Assembly (NCBI GenBank): GCA_041393965.1
Contig: JAWKJB010000002.1
Coordinates: 248,001 to 312,000, forward strand
Direction: 5' to 3'
DNA length: 64,000 nt
DNA from: Acidimicrobiia bacterium
Lineage (GTDB): Bacteria; Actinomycetota; Acidimicrobiia; Spongiisociales; UBA5794
The notes below the pieces were generated by a model that ran no database searches, had not been told where the DNA came from, and saw only the letters and a list, made by a program, of their open reading frames with translations. Positions 33,519-44,182 of the stretch are shown piece after piece (positions within the stretch are counted from its first letter, which is position 1; every line of letters begins with the position of its first letter). Made by a program: the position numbers and the translations under genes.

Positions 33519-33920
33519 TCACTGAACCGTGAAGGTCCACACGAGCGTCCCCACATCGATCTGACTCGGCCCTCCGATCCATGAAGCAACGACGGTGTGT
33601 TCGCCGGGGGTCCATCGCACGATGGTCTTCCCTTCGCCGGGTGAGAACTGGTGGCGTCCCGTTTCGATGATGGAATCGACCTCGTCGGAGGGTATCGGCG
33701 TCCCATCGATCACGAACTGTGCGTCGTACCCCGGCTGGAGATCGATGACGACCTTGATCGGGTTCGCCACAAGATCACCGTCCCGCGGCGAGTAGCTCTC
33801 CACGGCATCGGGAAGCGTCTCTGGATCGCCGCTTGGCAGGAACAGGATCGACGCGCCGATGATCGCGATGAACGCGACTGCGAGCAGCGAATAGGTGACC
33901 CGATAGCCGGTGGTGTTCAT
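33519..33920 (-). CDS. Membrane-anchored Ig-like hypothetical protein
   Basis: A 133-residue protein with an N-terminal membrane anchor (about residues 9-29) and one extracytoplasmic beta-sandwich-like domain. Segments such as SYSPRDGDLVANPIKVVIDL, FVIDGTPIPSDEVDSI and RWTPGEHTVVASWIGG look like an Ig-like or CopC-like strand pattern. No function is known to me. It is convergent with ligA and divergent from dapC, 63 bp between starts. ATG 33920 is chosen; the longer frame upstream shadows dapC. Confidence 0.75.
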   Translation of the reverse strand: MNTTGYRVTYSLLAVAFIAIIGASILFLPSGDPETLPDAVESYSPRDGDLVANPIKVVIDLQPGYDAQFVIDGTPIPSDEVDSIIETGRHQFSPGEGKTIVRWTPGEHTVVASWIGGPSQIDVGTLVWTFTVQ

Positions 33921-33983
33921 GGCTTCGATGGTAGGGACGGGTTCGTGGAACGGTGTTGGTGCACCCTCCGCTACCGTGGTCGC

Positions 33984-35153
33984 ATGCACCTGAATCCGGC
34001 GCTGCGCGAGCTCGGCTCCTACCCGATCGCTACGATCCAGCAGCGTGCGATCGACCGTCGCGAGGCCGGTCTTCCGATCATCGACTTCTCGATCGGGGAT
34101 CCTCGCGAACCGACCCCGGAGTTCATCAAGGATGCCCTGCACCGGGCCGTCCCCGAGATCTCCCAGTATCCGACCTCGGCGGGAACGATTGCCCTGCGCG
34201 AAGCGGTCGCCGATTGGGTGGAGCGGCGGTTCTCGGTGACAGTGGACCCGGCGAGCCAGGTGATCCCGACTTCGGGCTCGAAAGAAGCGATCTTCAACGC
34301 GCATTTCGCATTCGTGGATCGTGGCCGGGGGGACACGGTCGTCTTTCCGAGCCCTGGTTACCCCGTCTACGAGCGTGGTGCCTCGTTCTCAGGGGCCGCG
34401 ACGCATCGGGTGATACTCACCGACGACTTTGTCATGAGAGCGGGCGACATACCACCCGAGGTTTGGGGCCGCGCCCGGATCGTGTGGATCTGCTCTCCGC
34501 ACAATCCGACCGGTTCGGTCACGAGCCGCACCGATCTCGGGGCGCTCCACGACATGTGTCGGAATCATGGGACCTTGTTACTTTCCGACGAGTGCTACGC
34601 CGACATCTACGAAGAGGAAGTGTTCCCACAGGGCCCCGCATCGGTCCTCCAGGTCGCGGACCCCGATCTCGGTGGTGTCCTCGCGTTCTTCTCGCTTTCC
34701 AAGCGATCCGGCATGACGGGGTACCGGTCAGGCGCCGTCGTCGGGGACGCCGAGGCCATCGCAGCCTTGAAATCGTTGAGATCGACGACCGGCACCGCCC
34801 CTGCTGGATTCGTGCAAGCCGCAGCGGTTGCTGCATGGTCCGATGACGACCATGTTGCAGAACGACGGGGAATCTTCACGAAGAAACGCCGACTCCTCGA
34901 GCGGGCATTCGACGAGCTCGGTTTGGAGGTGGTGGCGTCGAGGGCAGGTTTGTACCTGTGGGTATCGGTTGGCGACGACCTCGCAGTCACCGAGCAGCTC
35001 CTCGGTCATGGCGTCGTTGTGTCACCCGGCCGGTTCTTCGGCACCGGCGGTGAAGGTTACATTCGCCTCGCAATGGTCCCGACCCTGGAAGAATGCGACC
35101 GGGCCGCAGATGCACTGATAGCTGCGCTCGCCAGCCACCCGGAGGACCCATGA
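33984..35153 (+). CDS. dapC: Succinyldiaminopimelate aminotransferase (DapC-type)
   Basis: A 389-residue class I/II PLP aminotransferase. The PLP Lys is in FFSLSKRSGMTGYRSGAVVG, and the cofactor-binding segments TSGSKEAIFNAHFAF and CSPHNPTGSVTSRTDL are clear, with the carboxylate-binding Arg in GEGYIRLAMVPTLEE. By fold alone the substrate is open, but the gene overlaps dapD by 4 nt and is followed by dapE, so transamination of N-succinyl-2-amino-6-oxopimelate in lysine/diaminopimelate synthesis is the best call. Confidence 0.9.
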   Translation: MHLNPALRELGSYPIATIQQRAIDRREAGLPIIDFSIGDPREPTPEFIKDALHRAVPEISQYPTSAGTIALREAVADWVERRFSVTVDPASQVIPTSGSKEAIFNAHFAFVDRGRGDTVVFPSPGYPVYERGASFSGAATHRVILTDDFVMRAGDIPPEVWGRARIVWICSPHNPTGSVTSRTDLGALHDMCRNHGTLLLSDECYADIYEEEVFPQGPASVLQVADPDLGGVLAFFSLSKRSGMTGYRSGAVVGDAEAIAALKSLRSTTGTAPAGFVQAAAVAAWSDDDHVAERRGIFTKKRRLLERAFDELGLEVVASRAGLYLWVSVGDDLAVTEQLLGHGVVVSPGRFFGTGGEGYIRLAMVPTLEECDRAADALIAALASHPEDP

Positions 35154-35956
35154 CGCGCCAGGAGCAGATCACTGCCGCATATGCAGGTGAAATGAGCCTC
35201 CAAGCCGCTGCCGATGCCGTCGAAGCCACGATCGGTCAGCTCGACGCGGGGGAGATCAGGGTGGCGGAGAAGGTCGACGGATCCTGGGTGGTTCATCAGT
35301 GGATCAAACAAGCGATCATGCTGTACTTCCGGCTCGCACCGATGGCGACCACAACCTCTGGCCCTTTCGAGTACCACGACAAGATCCCAACCAAGACCGG
35401 ATTCGCAGACGCAGGGATCCGAGTTGTTCCTCCCGGAACCGTGCGCTACGGGGCATTCTGCGAGCCCGGTGTGGTCGTCATGCCCGGTTATGTCAACATT
35501 GGTGCTCGCGTCGGTGCGGGTTCGATGGTCGACACCTGGGCGACGGTGGGATCCTGCGCCCAGATCGGTCGGGATGTGCATCTGTCGGGAGGTGTCGGTA
35601 TCGGCGGTGTGCTCGAGCCGGTTGCGGCACGCCCAGTCATCGTCGAGGACGGCGCGTTCATCGGGTCGCGGAGCATCATCGTGGAAGGGACGGTCATCGG
35701 GGAGCGTGCCGTGATCGCCGCGAACACGACGATCACATCGTCGACCCCGATCATCGATGTCACCGGATCCGAACCCGTGGAGATGCGCGGCGCCGTGCCT
35801 GCCAACTCGGTTGTTGTGCCCGGCACCAGATCGAAGGAGTTCCCTGCGGGGACCTACGACCTCCAGTGTGCCTTGATCATTGGGGAGCGTTCGTCCTCCA
35901 CGGACGAAAAGACATCACTCAACGAGGCGCTGCGCACCTTCGAGGTTCAGGTGTGA
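35150..35956 (+). CDS. dapD: Tetrahydrodipicolinate N-succinyltransferase
   Basis: Succinylates tetrahydrodipicolinate with succinyl-CoA in the diaminopimelate pathway. The 268-residue protein has a short helical N-domain, then a left-handed beta helix of hexapeptide repeats (FCEPGVVVMPGYVNIGARVG, AGSMVDTWATVGSCAQIGRD, VHLSGGVGIGGVLEPVAARP). This is the proteobacterial-type DapD sequence (SMVDTWATVGSCAQIG) rather than the divergent mycobacterial type. It is coupled by 4-nt overlaps to dapC upstream and dapE downstream. Confidence 0.95.
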   Translation: MTRQEQITAAYAGEMSLQAAADAVEATIGQLDAGEIRVAEKVDGSWVVHQWIKQAIMLYFRLAPMATTTSGPFEYHDKIPTKTGFADAGIRVVPPGTVRYGAFCEPGVVVMPGYVNIGARVGAGSMVDTWATVGSCAQIGRDVHLSGGVGIGGVLEPVAARPVIVEDGAFIGSRSIIVEGTVIGERAVIAANTTITSSTPIIDVTGSEPVEMRGAVPANSVVVPGTRSKEFPAGTYDLQCALIIGERSSSTDEKTSLNEALRTFEVQV

Positions 35957-36993
35957 CCCTCCTCGACACGCTCGTCGAACTCATCAACATTCCGTCGGTG
36001 ACCGGTGACGAAGACGAGATCTGCTCGTGGATCGAGTCGCGATTCGACGGGCACCTCCCAACAACACGAATCGGCAACTCCATCATTGTGGGATCGAGCA
36101 CCGACCGGGCGTTCCACGCGCTCTATGGGCATCTCGATACGGTCCCGGTGCAGGGCGACCCCAAAGCCCGCGTTGACGGTGACCGGCTCGTCGGTCTCGG
36201 TGTCAGCGACATGAAGGCGGGCATCGCTGTCATGGTCGGCCTGCTGGAGGACCCCACGGTGCTATCGAGTGATGCCGATCTCGTGTGTGTGTTCTACGAC
36301 AAGGAGGAAGGGCCTGCGGCGGACAACGGTCTCGAGGCGGTCCTTGAGGCCAATCCGTGGCTGGTGGATGCTTCCCTTTCGGTCGTGATGGAACCGACCG
36401 ATCTCAACCTCGAGCTCGGATGCAACGGAGTGCTCAACGCCGATATTGTCTTTGTCGGTTCTGCGGCTCATGCAGCCCGTCCGTGGCTCGGCACGAACGC
36501 GGTCACCCGCAGCGGGGATTGGCTTGCGAAGATGCACCGTATGGAGCCGGTGCCGGTCGAGATCGACGGGCTCGTCTTCCGCGAGGTGTTCACCGTCACG
36601 CAGGCACACGGAGGCATCGCGAACAATGTGATCCCATCGGAATTCACCATCAACCTCAACCATCGGTTCCCTCCGGTCTACACACTCGAAGAGGCCGAAG
36701 AGCGACTCCGCCGCGTTGCATCGGACGCGGACAGGGTTCTCATCAAGGACAGGGCACCCGCGGGAACCGTCGACGCCGACAATCCGGCGCTGCGTCGTCT
36801 CGAGGCGATCGTCGGCGGTGGCCGCGTCGCGAAACAGGCATGGACCGATGTCGCCCGCCTCACCGCGAGGGGTGCAAGTGCCGTCAACTATGGGCCGGGC
36901 GAAGTAGCGCAGGCTCATCAGGTCGGCGAATCCATGCGGATCGAGAACCTTGCAGTCGCCTACGACGCGATGAGGGCCTTCCTCACTGGATAG
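35953..36993 (+). CDS. dapE: Succinyl-diaminopimelate desuccinylase
   Basis: A 346-residue M20-family zinc peptidase that removes succinate from N-succinyl-LL-diaminopimelate. Metal ligands are visible: His and Asp in FHALYGHLDTVPVQGD, the bridging Asp in LVGLGVSDMKAGIAVMVGLL, the Glu pair in VFYDKEEGPAADNGLEAVLE and the C-terminal ligand in GEVAQAHQVGESMRI. The GTG start overlaps dapD. It completes a contiguous dapC-dapD-dapE operon. The 3' end overlaps the convergent membrane-protein gene by 11 nt. Confidence 0.94.
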   Translation: MTLLDTLVELINIPSVTGDEDEICSWIESRFDGHLPTTRIGNSIIVGSSTDRAFHALYGHLDTVPVQGDPKARVDGDRLVGLGVSDMKAGIAVMVGLLEDPTVLSSDADLVCVFYDKEEGPAADNGLEAVLEANPWLVDASLSVVMEPTDLNLELGCNGVLNADIVFVGSAAHAARPWLGTNAVTRSGDWLAKMHRMEPVPVEIDGLVFREVFTVTQAHGGIANNVIPSEFTINLNHRFPPVYTLEEAEERLRRVASDADRVLIKDRAPAGTVDADNPALRRLEAIVGGGRVAKQAWTDVARLTARGASAVNYGPGEVAQAHQVGESMRIENLAVAYDAMRAFLTG

Positions 36994-37627
36994 TTCCCCA
37001 GTGTGAATCGGCCGGTTCGGCGACGAGTGGTTCGAGCTGGAACAGCGGAAGGAACAGGGCGATGAGGGGGCCCATGCCGAGGGCGAACAGTGCGGTTCCG
37101 ATGCCGAGCGTGCCCCCGAGCATCCACCCGACGACCATCACGGAGATCTCGATCCCGAAACGGGCAACGCCGATGTTGATACCGCGTTTGGCAAGTCCGG
37201 TCATCAGACCATCCCGGGGCCCCGGCCCGAGCCCCGCCCCGATGTACATCCCCGATCCGAAGCCGACGAGCGTGATGCCCGTGACAAGGACGACCGATCG
37301 GATGGCAAGGTTGTCGAGGTGTTCGGGCAACCGCCAGAGGGAAAGGTCGATGACGAGGCCGATGATCATCACATTGAGGACGGTTCCGATCCCGAATCGT
37401 TCCTTCAAGGGAATCCACAGGAGCAGGACGAGCATTCCGACGAGGATTCCGACGGTGCCGAGGGGTATGCCGGTGATCTCGGAGAGGCCCTGGTGGAGGA
37501 TCTCCCACGGAGAGAGACCGAGTTCCGACACCACCTGGAGCGCGACGCCGACACCGAAAATGAACAGCCCAACGACGAGTTGTGGAAGGCGTCGTCTCAG
37601 GTCGGTACGGGAAGGCAACGGGAGCAT
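36983..37627 (-). CDS. YczE/YitT-like integral membrane protein
   Basis: A 214-residue protein with five predicted helices. Characteristic segments are VVGLFIFGVGVALQVVSELG, LSPWEILHQGLSEITGIPLG and GAGLGPGPRDGLMTGLAKR, which match the YczE (DUF6198-like) membrane family. The cellular role is not established. ATG 37627 lies 69 bp from the divergent gatC start; the longer frame upstream overlaps gatC and is rejected. Confidence 0.82.
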   Translation of the reverse strand: MLPLPSRTDLRRRLPQLVVGLFIFGVGVALQVVSELGLSPWEILHQGLSEITGIPLGTVGILVGMLVLLLWIPLKERFGIGTVLNVMIIGLVIDLSLWRLPEHLDNLAIRSVVLVTGITLVGFGSGMYIGAGLGPGPRDGLMTGLAKRGINIGVARFGIEISVMVVGWMLGGTLGIGTALFALGMGPLIALFLPLFQLEPLVAEPADSHWGTIQ

Positions 37628-37696
37628 TCCCGAACCGTACCGGAGGTCAGGATGGCTGGCGTCGTATGCCACCGACGGGTCGGTACCATCGGGACC

Positions 37697-37978
37697 ATGC
37701 CGGTTGAGATCGACATTGCAAAGGTTGCCTCCCTCGCTCGGATCGAGCTGAGCGATGAGGAGCTCGCCGCGTACGGAGCACAGCTCGAAGACATCCTTGA
37801 CCACGCCGCGAGGGTCCAGCGTCTTCCGACCGACGGAGTCGAGCCGACCTCACATCCCCTCCCGCTCGTCAACGGGTTCCGACCCGACGAGCTTGACACC
37901 TGCCTCGATCGTGACACTTTCCTTTCGCAGGCCCCAGACAGCCTCGAGGGACAGTTCCGAGTACCGCGCATTCTCTGA
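37697..37978 (+). CDS. gatC: Aspartyl/glutamyl-tRNA amidotransferase subunit C
   Basis: The small 93-residue subunit that belts GatA and GatB together. It has the family N-terminus IDIAKVASLARIELSDEELA and the typical C-terminal part SLEGQFRVPRIL. It starts the gatC-gatA-gatB operon, with gatA 5 bp downstream. Confidence 0.95.
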   Translation: MPVEIDIAKVASLARIELSDEELAAYGAQLEDILDHAARVQRLPTDGVEPTSHPLPLVNGFRPDELDTCLDRDTFLSQAPDSLEGQFRVPRIL

Positions 37979-37983
37979 CACCG

Positions 37984-39468
37984 ATGACCGATCTCGCAGA
38001 TCTCACCATTGCCGAGGTAGGCCTCGGGTTGCGATCAGGGGACTTTTCGTCCGTCGAGCTACTCGATGCCGTGGCGCGGCGCGCAACGATGACCGAGGCA
38101 CAGCTGCACGCCTACCTCCTCCTCGACACCGCGGGAGCTGCACGAGCCGCAGAGGACGCCGACGCGGCATTCCGCGATGGGGTCGATCGGGGCCCGCTCC
38201 AAGGGATTCCACTCGCCGTCAAGGACAACATGTGCACCGAAGGCGTCGAGACGACCGCGTCGTCACAGATCCTTGCTGGCTGGATACCCCCATACGACGC
38301 AACGGTCGTGCGCCGACTCAAAGAAGCGGGCTCGGTGATCGTGGGCAAGACCAACCTCGACGAGTTCGCCATGGGATCATCCACCGAAAACTCTGCGTTC
38401 GGTGAGACCCGCAACCCGTGGAATCCGGACCGCGTGCCGGGTGGGTCTTCGGGCGGGTCGGCAGCGACGGTCGCCGCCGGGTCAGCGTTCGGATCGCTCG
38501 GATCGGACACGGGAGGCTCGATTCGTCAGCCGGCAGCACTGTGTGGCGTCGTCGGCATGAAGCCGACCTATGGGCTCGTTTCTCGCTACGGCCTGATCGC
38601 CTTTGCTTCATCCCTCGACCAGATCGGGCCTTTTGCTCGGTCCGTTGCCGATGCTGCGACGATCCTTGAAGCGATCGCGGGGTGGGACCGATACGACGCG
38701 ACGAGCATCGACGCACCCGTACCGGACCTCTCCGGCTCGCTCGGTGCGGGGGTCGACGGCCTGAGGATCGGCCTCGTGACCGATCTGATGGGGGAGGGCA
38801 TCGACCCCCAGGTGCGCGCGGCGGTTGCGGAGACGGCGAAGCGGTTGGAAGCAGAAGGCGCAGAGGTCGTCGAAGTCTCGTTGCCGAGCACCGAATACGC
38901 CCTGTCCGCGTACTACCTCATCGCTCCCGCCGAGTGCTCATCGAACCTCGCCCGTTTCGACGGGGTTCGATACGGGCACCGTGCCGATGTCGGAGGTACC
39001 TCCGGAGACATGATGTCCCGAACGCGGGCGGAGGGATTCGGGCCGGAGGTCATCCGGCGTGTCCTTCTGGGAACCTATGCCCTTTCGGCCGGGTACTACG
39101 ACGCCTTCTACGGCCAGGCACAGCGAGTTCGCACCCTCGTGCGGCGAGACTTCGAAGCTGCCTACGAGCAGGTGGATGCCTTGATATCGCCAACCAGCCC
39201 GACGACGGCCTTCCGGGTCGGTGAAAGGGCAGCCGATCCGATCGAGATGTACTACTCGGACATCTGCACGATTCCGTCGAACCTCGCAGGCGATCCTGCG
39301 ATCTCGCTTCCGATCGGCCTCGACGATGCCGGTCTTCCGATCGGCTTCCAAGTGATGGCGCCTGCCCTCGGCGAGGAGATGATGTTCCGGATCGCTGGCG
39401 CGGTCGAGTCGATGGTCGCCTTCACCGAGCGCGCCCCGCTCGCGACATCGGAGGTCACGGAGCCATGA
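37984..39468 (+). CDS. gatA: Aspartyl/glutamyl-tRNA amidotransferase subunit A
   Basis: The glutaminase subunit (494 aa) of GatCAB, which makes Gln-tRNA(Gln) or Asn-tRNA(Asn) from mischarged tRNAs. The amidase triad is seen in PLAVKDNMCTEGVETTASS, VPGGSSGGSAATVAAGSAFG and LGSDTGGSIRQPAALCGVVG. The Cys and Met pattern around MKPTYGLVSRYGLIAFASSL is that of genuine GatA. It overlaps gatB by 4 nt. The amidase at 1154-2551 is a separate paralogue. Confidence 0.96.
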   Translation: MTDLADLTIAEVGLGLRSGDFSSVELLDAVARRATMTEAQLHAYLLLDTAGAARAAEDADAAFRDGVDRGPLQGIPLAVKDNMCTEGVETTASSQILAGWIPPYDATVVRRLKEAGSVIVGKTNLDEFAMGSSTENSAFGETRNPWNPDRVPGGSSGGSAATVAAGSAFGSLGSDTGGSIRQPAALCGVVGMKPTYGLVSRYGLIAFASSLDQIGPFARSVADAATILEAIAGWDRYDATSIDAPVPDLSGSLGAGVDGLRIGLVTDLMGEGIDPQVRAAVAETAKRLEAEGAEVVEVSLPSTEYALSAYYLIAPAECSSNLARFDGVRYGHRADVGGTSGDMMSRTRAEGFGPEVIRRVLLGTYALSAGYYDAFYGQAQRVRTLVRRDFEAAYEQVDALISPTSPTTAFRVGERAADPIEMYYSDICTIPSNLAGDPAISLPIGLDDAGLPIGFQVMAPALGEEMMFRIAGAVESMVAFTERAPLATSEVTEP

Positions 39469-40934
39469 CTTCCCAACTCGCGGTGCATTGGGAGCCGGTC
39501 ATCGGGTTGGAGACCCATGTCGAGCTCTCCACCGTCTCGAAGATGTTCTGCGGCTGCCCCGCTTCGATTCCGGAAGAACCGAACACCGCATGCTGCCCGG
39601 TGTGTCTCGCCCTGCCCGGCGCCCTCCCGGTACCGAACCAGCAGGCGATCGAAGGCATCATCGCGATCGGGACGGCGCTGGGATGCACGATCAACGAGTC
39701 TTCGCTCTTCTACCGAAAGAACTATTTCTATCCGGACCTGCCGAAGAACTACCAGATCAGTCAGTACACCTTCCCCGTGTGTGAATCGGGCAGCCTGACG
39801 GTGGCCGCTGACGGGGAGGCCACCCAGATCGGGATCACCCGCGTCCACATGGAGGAGGACACCGGGAAGAGCACCCACATCGGTGAAGGGGGCGGGCGCA
39901 TCCACGACGCCGATTACACCCTGCTCGACTTCAACCGCGCAGGGGTGCCGCTCGTCGAGATCGTCACCGAACCGGACATCCGATCGCCTGACCAGGCGCG
40001 GGCTTGTGCGGCGGAACTCCAGCGCATCGTGATCGCCCTCGGTGTCTCGGATGCACGGCTTGAGGCGGGCTCGATGCGGTTCGACGCCAATGTATCGGTT
40101 CGGCCCGTCGGCAGCAGCGCCTTCGGCACGCGAACCGAAACCAAGAATGTGAACTCGCTTCGATCCCTTCAGCGCGCCATCACATTCGAGGTTGATCGAC
40201 AGATCGCGCTGTTGGAGGCGGGCGGGTTTGTTGAGCAGGAGACCCGACATTGGAACGAGGACATGGGTGTCACGACCTCGATGCGAACCAAGGAGGAATC
40301 CGAGGACTATCGGTATTTTCAGGATCCGGATCTGCTGCCGCTCGAGGTGTCTCGCGCGTGGAGGGACAAGGTTGCAGCCGAACTTCCCGAATTGCCAGCG
40401 CAAGTCCGCGCACGCTTTCGGGCCGCAGGAGCCGATGGGGGGATGGCCGAGATTCTCGCAGACAGCGTCAGTGCTTCGCGACTGTTCACCGATGCAATCG
40501 CAGCCGGAGCACCCGGGCGCGTCGTCGGAAACTGGCTCACCGGCGAGGCAATTGCGTGGTCCCGCCGCGAAGACACGGAACTCGAATCGTCCCAGCTCAC
40601 CGCCGACCATCTCGTCGAGCTCGCTGCCATGGTTCAAGACGGCAGGTTGTCGGCGACCGCGGCGAAGGAGATTCTCGTGGCTGCGCTCGAAGGCGAGGGT
40701 GCACCCGGCGAGATTGCCGAGGCAAGAGATCTCCTCCAGGTCTCCGACCGGAATGCCATCATGGACGCCATCGAATCCGTGATTGCGGGCAACGCCGACG
40801 CCGCTGCCAAGATCAAGGCAGGAGACGACAAACCGATCGGGTTTCTGATGGGCCAGGTGATGCGCCACATGGGCGGGAAAGCCGATCCAACGGTCGTGCG
40901 AGAGCTGCTCATCTCTCGCACCAAAGGAGCGTGA
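39465..40934 (+). CDS. gatB: Aspartyl/glutamyl-tRNA amidotransferase subunit B
   Basis: The kinase/transamidase subunit (489 aa) that activates the misacylated tRNA. It starts with VIGLETHVELSTVSKMFCGC, whose Cys pairs with those of CCPVCLALPGALPVPN as zinc ligands. Other signatures are RKNYFYPDLPKNYQISQYTF, VHMEEDTGKSTHIGEGGG and TRTETKNVNSLRSLQRAITF. The C-terminal YqeY-like tail domain (KPIGFLMGQVMRHMGGKADP) is complete. Confidence 0.97.
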   Translation: MTSQLAVHWEPVIGLETHVELSTVSKMFCGCPASIPEEPNTACCPVCLALPGALPVPNQQAIEGIIAIGTALGCTINESSLFYRKNYFYPDLPKNYQISQYTFPVCESGSLTVAADGEATQIGITRVHMEEDTGKSTHIGEGGGRIHDADYTLLDFNRAGVPLVEIVTEPDIRSPDQARACAAELQRIVIALGVSDARLEAGSMRFDANVSVRPVGSSAFGTRTETKNVNSLRSLQRAITFEVDRQIALLEAGGFVEQETRHWNEDMGVTTSMRTKEESEDYRYFQDPDLLPLEVSRAWRDKVAAELPELPAQVRARFRAAGADGGMAEILADSVSASRLFTDAIAAGAPGRVVGNWLTGEAIAWSRREDTELESSQLTADHLVELAAMVQDGRLSATAAKEILVAALEGEGAPGEIAEARDLLQVSDRNAIMDAIESVIAGNADAAAKIKAGDDKPIGFLMGQVMRHMGGKADPTVVRELLISRTKGA

Positions 40935-40935
40935 C

Positions 40936-42543
40936 ATGGGCGAAGGTGACAGCCACCCACCCCCCAGACGACGAGTTGTCGTCGCCGAAGCCATCGCCGA
41001 TGCCGGTATCGAGGCGCTTGCGGTCGAGTGCGATGTCGTCGACCGGGTCGGTGCGGACCGCTCAGAGATCCTGGCCTCCCTCGCTGACGCTTCTGCGCTG
41101 ATTGTCCGGTCTGCGACCATGGTCGATCGAGAGATGATCGAGGCGGCGCCTTCCCTCGAGGTCGTGGGTCGAGCAGGGATCGGCGTCGACAACATCGATC
41201 TCGATGCCGCAACCGAACATGGCGTGTTGGTCGTGAACGCGCCGAACGCCAACACGATCTCCGCGGCGGAGCACACGATGGCGCTGATTCTTGCGCAGGC
41301 GCGTCATGTCCCGGAAGCTGACCAGAGCCTCCGCGCGGGCCGATGGGATCGGGGCCGTTTCCAGGGGATGGAACTGCACGGAAAGACACTCGGCGTTCTC
41401 GGCCTCGGCAAGATCGGCACGCTGGTCGCCCAACGCGCCTCGTCGTTCGGTATGCACATCATTGCCTATGACCCGTATGTCTCGGCAGATCGGGCCCGCC
41501 GACTCGGGGTGGAGTTGTTGCCGATCGAGGAAGTCTTCGCTCGAGCCGATGTGTTGACCATCCACATGCCAAAGACCTCCGAGACGGAGAACATCATCAA
41601 TCGCGACTCGATTGCGTTGATGCGTGACGGGGTACGGATCATCAATGTCGCTCGAGGCGGCATCGTCAACGAGGCCGACCTCGCCGACGCCGTGATCTCC
41701 GGAAAGGTCGGCGGTGCCGCTGTCGATGTGTTCGACACCGAGCCGGCGACCGACAGCCCCCTATTCGCCATCCCACAGGTCACGGTCACTCCGCATCTCG
41801 GAGCAAGCACGAAAGAGGCCCAGGACAAGGCCGGTGTCGCCGTGTGCCATGCCGTTGCCGAGGCTCTTGCGGGCCATCTGGTGCTGTCCGCCGTCAACCT
41901 CGACCTCGGCGCCAGCGTCTCGAGCGAGGTGAAGCCATTCCTCTCGCTCGCTGAGCAACTTGGTCGCCTCTTCGTGGTCCAAGCGAAGGGGCTCCCACGG
42001 GAACTCACCGTGACGGCGCGGGGCCATCTCGCCGAGGAACCGGTCAGGCCCCTCGCCCTGTCTGCACTCAAAGGGGCCCTCGCGGGTTCGACCGAAGAGA
42101 CGGTCTCGTATGTGAACGCACCACTCATCGCGGCCGCACGGGGCATGGCCGTCCATGAGGAGGCCCAGCCCGACGCAGACGACTATCGATCGATGATCAA
42201 GCTGACCGGTGTCGTCGACGGTCAGCCCCGCACGGTCGCCGGCACGCACATGTCCAGAAAGGGGCCCGTTCTCGTCGGCGTGGACGGCTACGCCATCGAA
42301 GTCCCGCTCACCAACCACATGCTTCTGGTGCGCAACGACGACTCACCGGGTTGCATCGGCCGCGTCGGCACCTATCTCGGCAACATCGATCACAATATTG
42401 CGGACATGGTGGTCGGGAGGGCGCCTGACGGCGCCGGGGCAATGATGGCGATCGCCCTCGAACGCGCGCTCGACCCCGAGCATGTCGAACGCATCATGGG
42501 GCTCGACGGCATCACGGCTGTCCGGTACATCGACCTGCCCTGA
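40936..42543 (+). CDS. serA: D-3-phosphoglycerate dehydrogenase
   Basis: Oxidises 3-phosphoglycerate to 3-phosphohydroxypyruvate, the first step of serine synthesis. At 535 aa it is the long form with an intervening domain and a C-terminal ACT domain (HMLLVRNDDSPGCIGRVGTY), as in mycobacteria, where serine inhibits. The NAD fold is GVLGLGKIGTLVAQRASSFG; catalytic residues lie in INVARGGIVNEADLADAV, DVFDTEPATDSPLF and VTPHLGASTKEAQDKAG. It starts one base after the gatB stop, within the same transcription unit. Confidence 0.95.
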   Translation: MGEGDSHPPPRRRVVVAEAIADAGIEALAVECDVVDRVGADRSEILASLADASALIVRSATMVDREMIEAAPSLEVVGRAGIGVDNIDLDAATEHGVLVVNAPNANTISAAEHTMALILAQARHVPEADQSLRAGRWDRGRFQGMELHGKTLGVLGLGKIGTLVAQRASSFGMHIIAYDPYVSADRARRLGVELLPIEEVFARADVLTIHMPKTSETENIINRDSIALMRDGVRIINVARGGIVNEADLADAVISGKVGGAAVDVFDTEPATDSPLFAIPQVTVTPHLGASTKEAQDKAGVAVCHAVAEALAGHLVLSAVNLDLGASVSSEVKPFLSLAEQLGRLFVVQAKGLPRELTVTARGHLAEEPVRPLALSALKGALAGSTEETVSYVNAPLIAAARGMAVHEEAQPDADDYRSMIKLTGVVDGQPRTVAGTHMSRKGPVLVGVDGYAIEVPLTNHMLLVRNDDSPGCIGRVGTYLGNIDHNIADMVVGRAPDGAGAMMAIALERALDPEHVERIMGLDGITAVRYIDLP

Positions 42544-42563
42544 GTGCGGCTCCGCCTGACTGA

Positions 42564-43300
42564 TCAGACCTCTCGGGCTTCGAGGCGATGGATGGCGAGC
42601 CAGATGAATCCGATGCTCACGGCGGTGGCGACCAGCAGGGGAGGAACATAGACGAACCCGCCACCGTCCATCAGCGCGATGGTCGCACCGGCGAGTTCGG
42701 CCGGAAGCCAGTCGCCAACCTGGGGCACGAGCGTGAGGATGCCCATCAGGATGATGATGCCGATCGACACGAGTGATGTCACGAGTACGGAACGGATGAA
42801 CGAAGCAACCACGGTGACGAGCGCGATCACGAACCCGAGCCAGCAGGCGTAGAGGAACGCGCCAACGATGACCTCACCGACCGGTGGTGGTCCGAGCAGC
42901 GCGTTCGTGAGGATGAGCGCGAGGGCACCCCCGACCGTGAGCGACACGAGGCTGAGGGCGTAGACGGCGACCAATCGTGGGGCGAGGATCTTCGGGATCG
43001 ATGCTCGAGACCGGAGGAACACCGCGAACTCCCGTTTTCCGTCGAAGGCGACCGACATGGCGGCGAAGATGGCCACCCCGAGAAGCCCGAGCTGATCCAC
43101 ATTCTGCACATACTGCAAGATGCCTTCGTAGGGGGTCGGTTCGGGAAGCGTGATTTCGACGCCCTGGCCGACACTCTCCATGAGGTCTGGCAAGTATCGG
43201 GCAAGGACCGGTCCGAGAATCGCCGACAGGAGGAACAGGCCAGGCAGGATGATGACGCGGTAGGTTCGCAGCAGACGAAGCCACTCGAGACGCCACAGGG

Positions 43301-43304
<4 letters not shown>
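42564..43304 (-). CDS. ABC-2 type transporter permease
   Basis: A 246-residue permease with six predicted membrane helices (for example RVIILPGLFLLSAILGPVLA and VIALVTVVASFIRSVLVTSL). The cytoplasmic segment AFDGKREFAVFLRSRASIPK matches the coupling region of ABC-2 permeases. Its start overlaps the stop of the ATPase gene at 43301. The substrate is unknown. It is convergent with serA. Confidence 0.82.
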
Positions 43305-44181
<877 letters not shown>

Positions 44182-44182
<1 letters not shown>
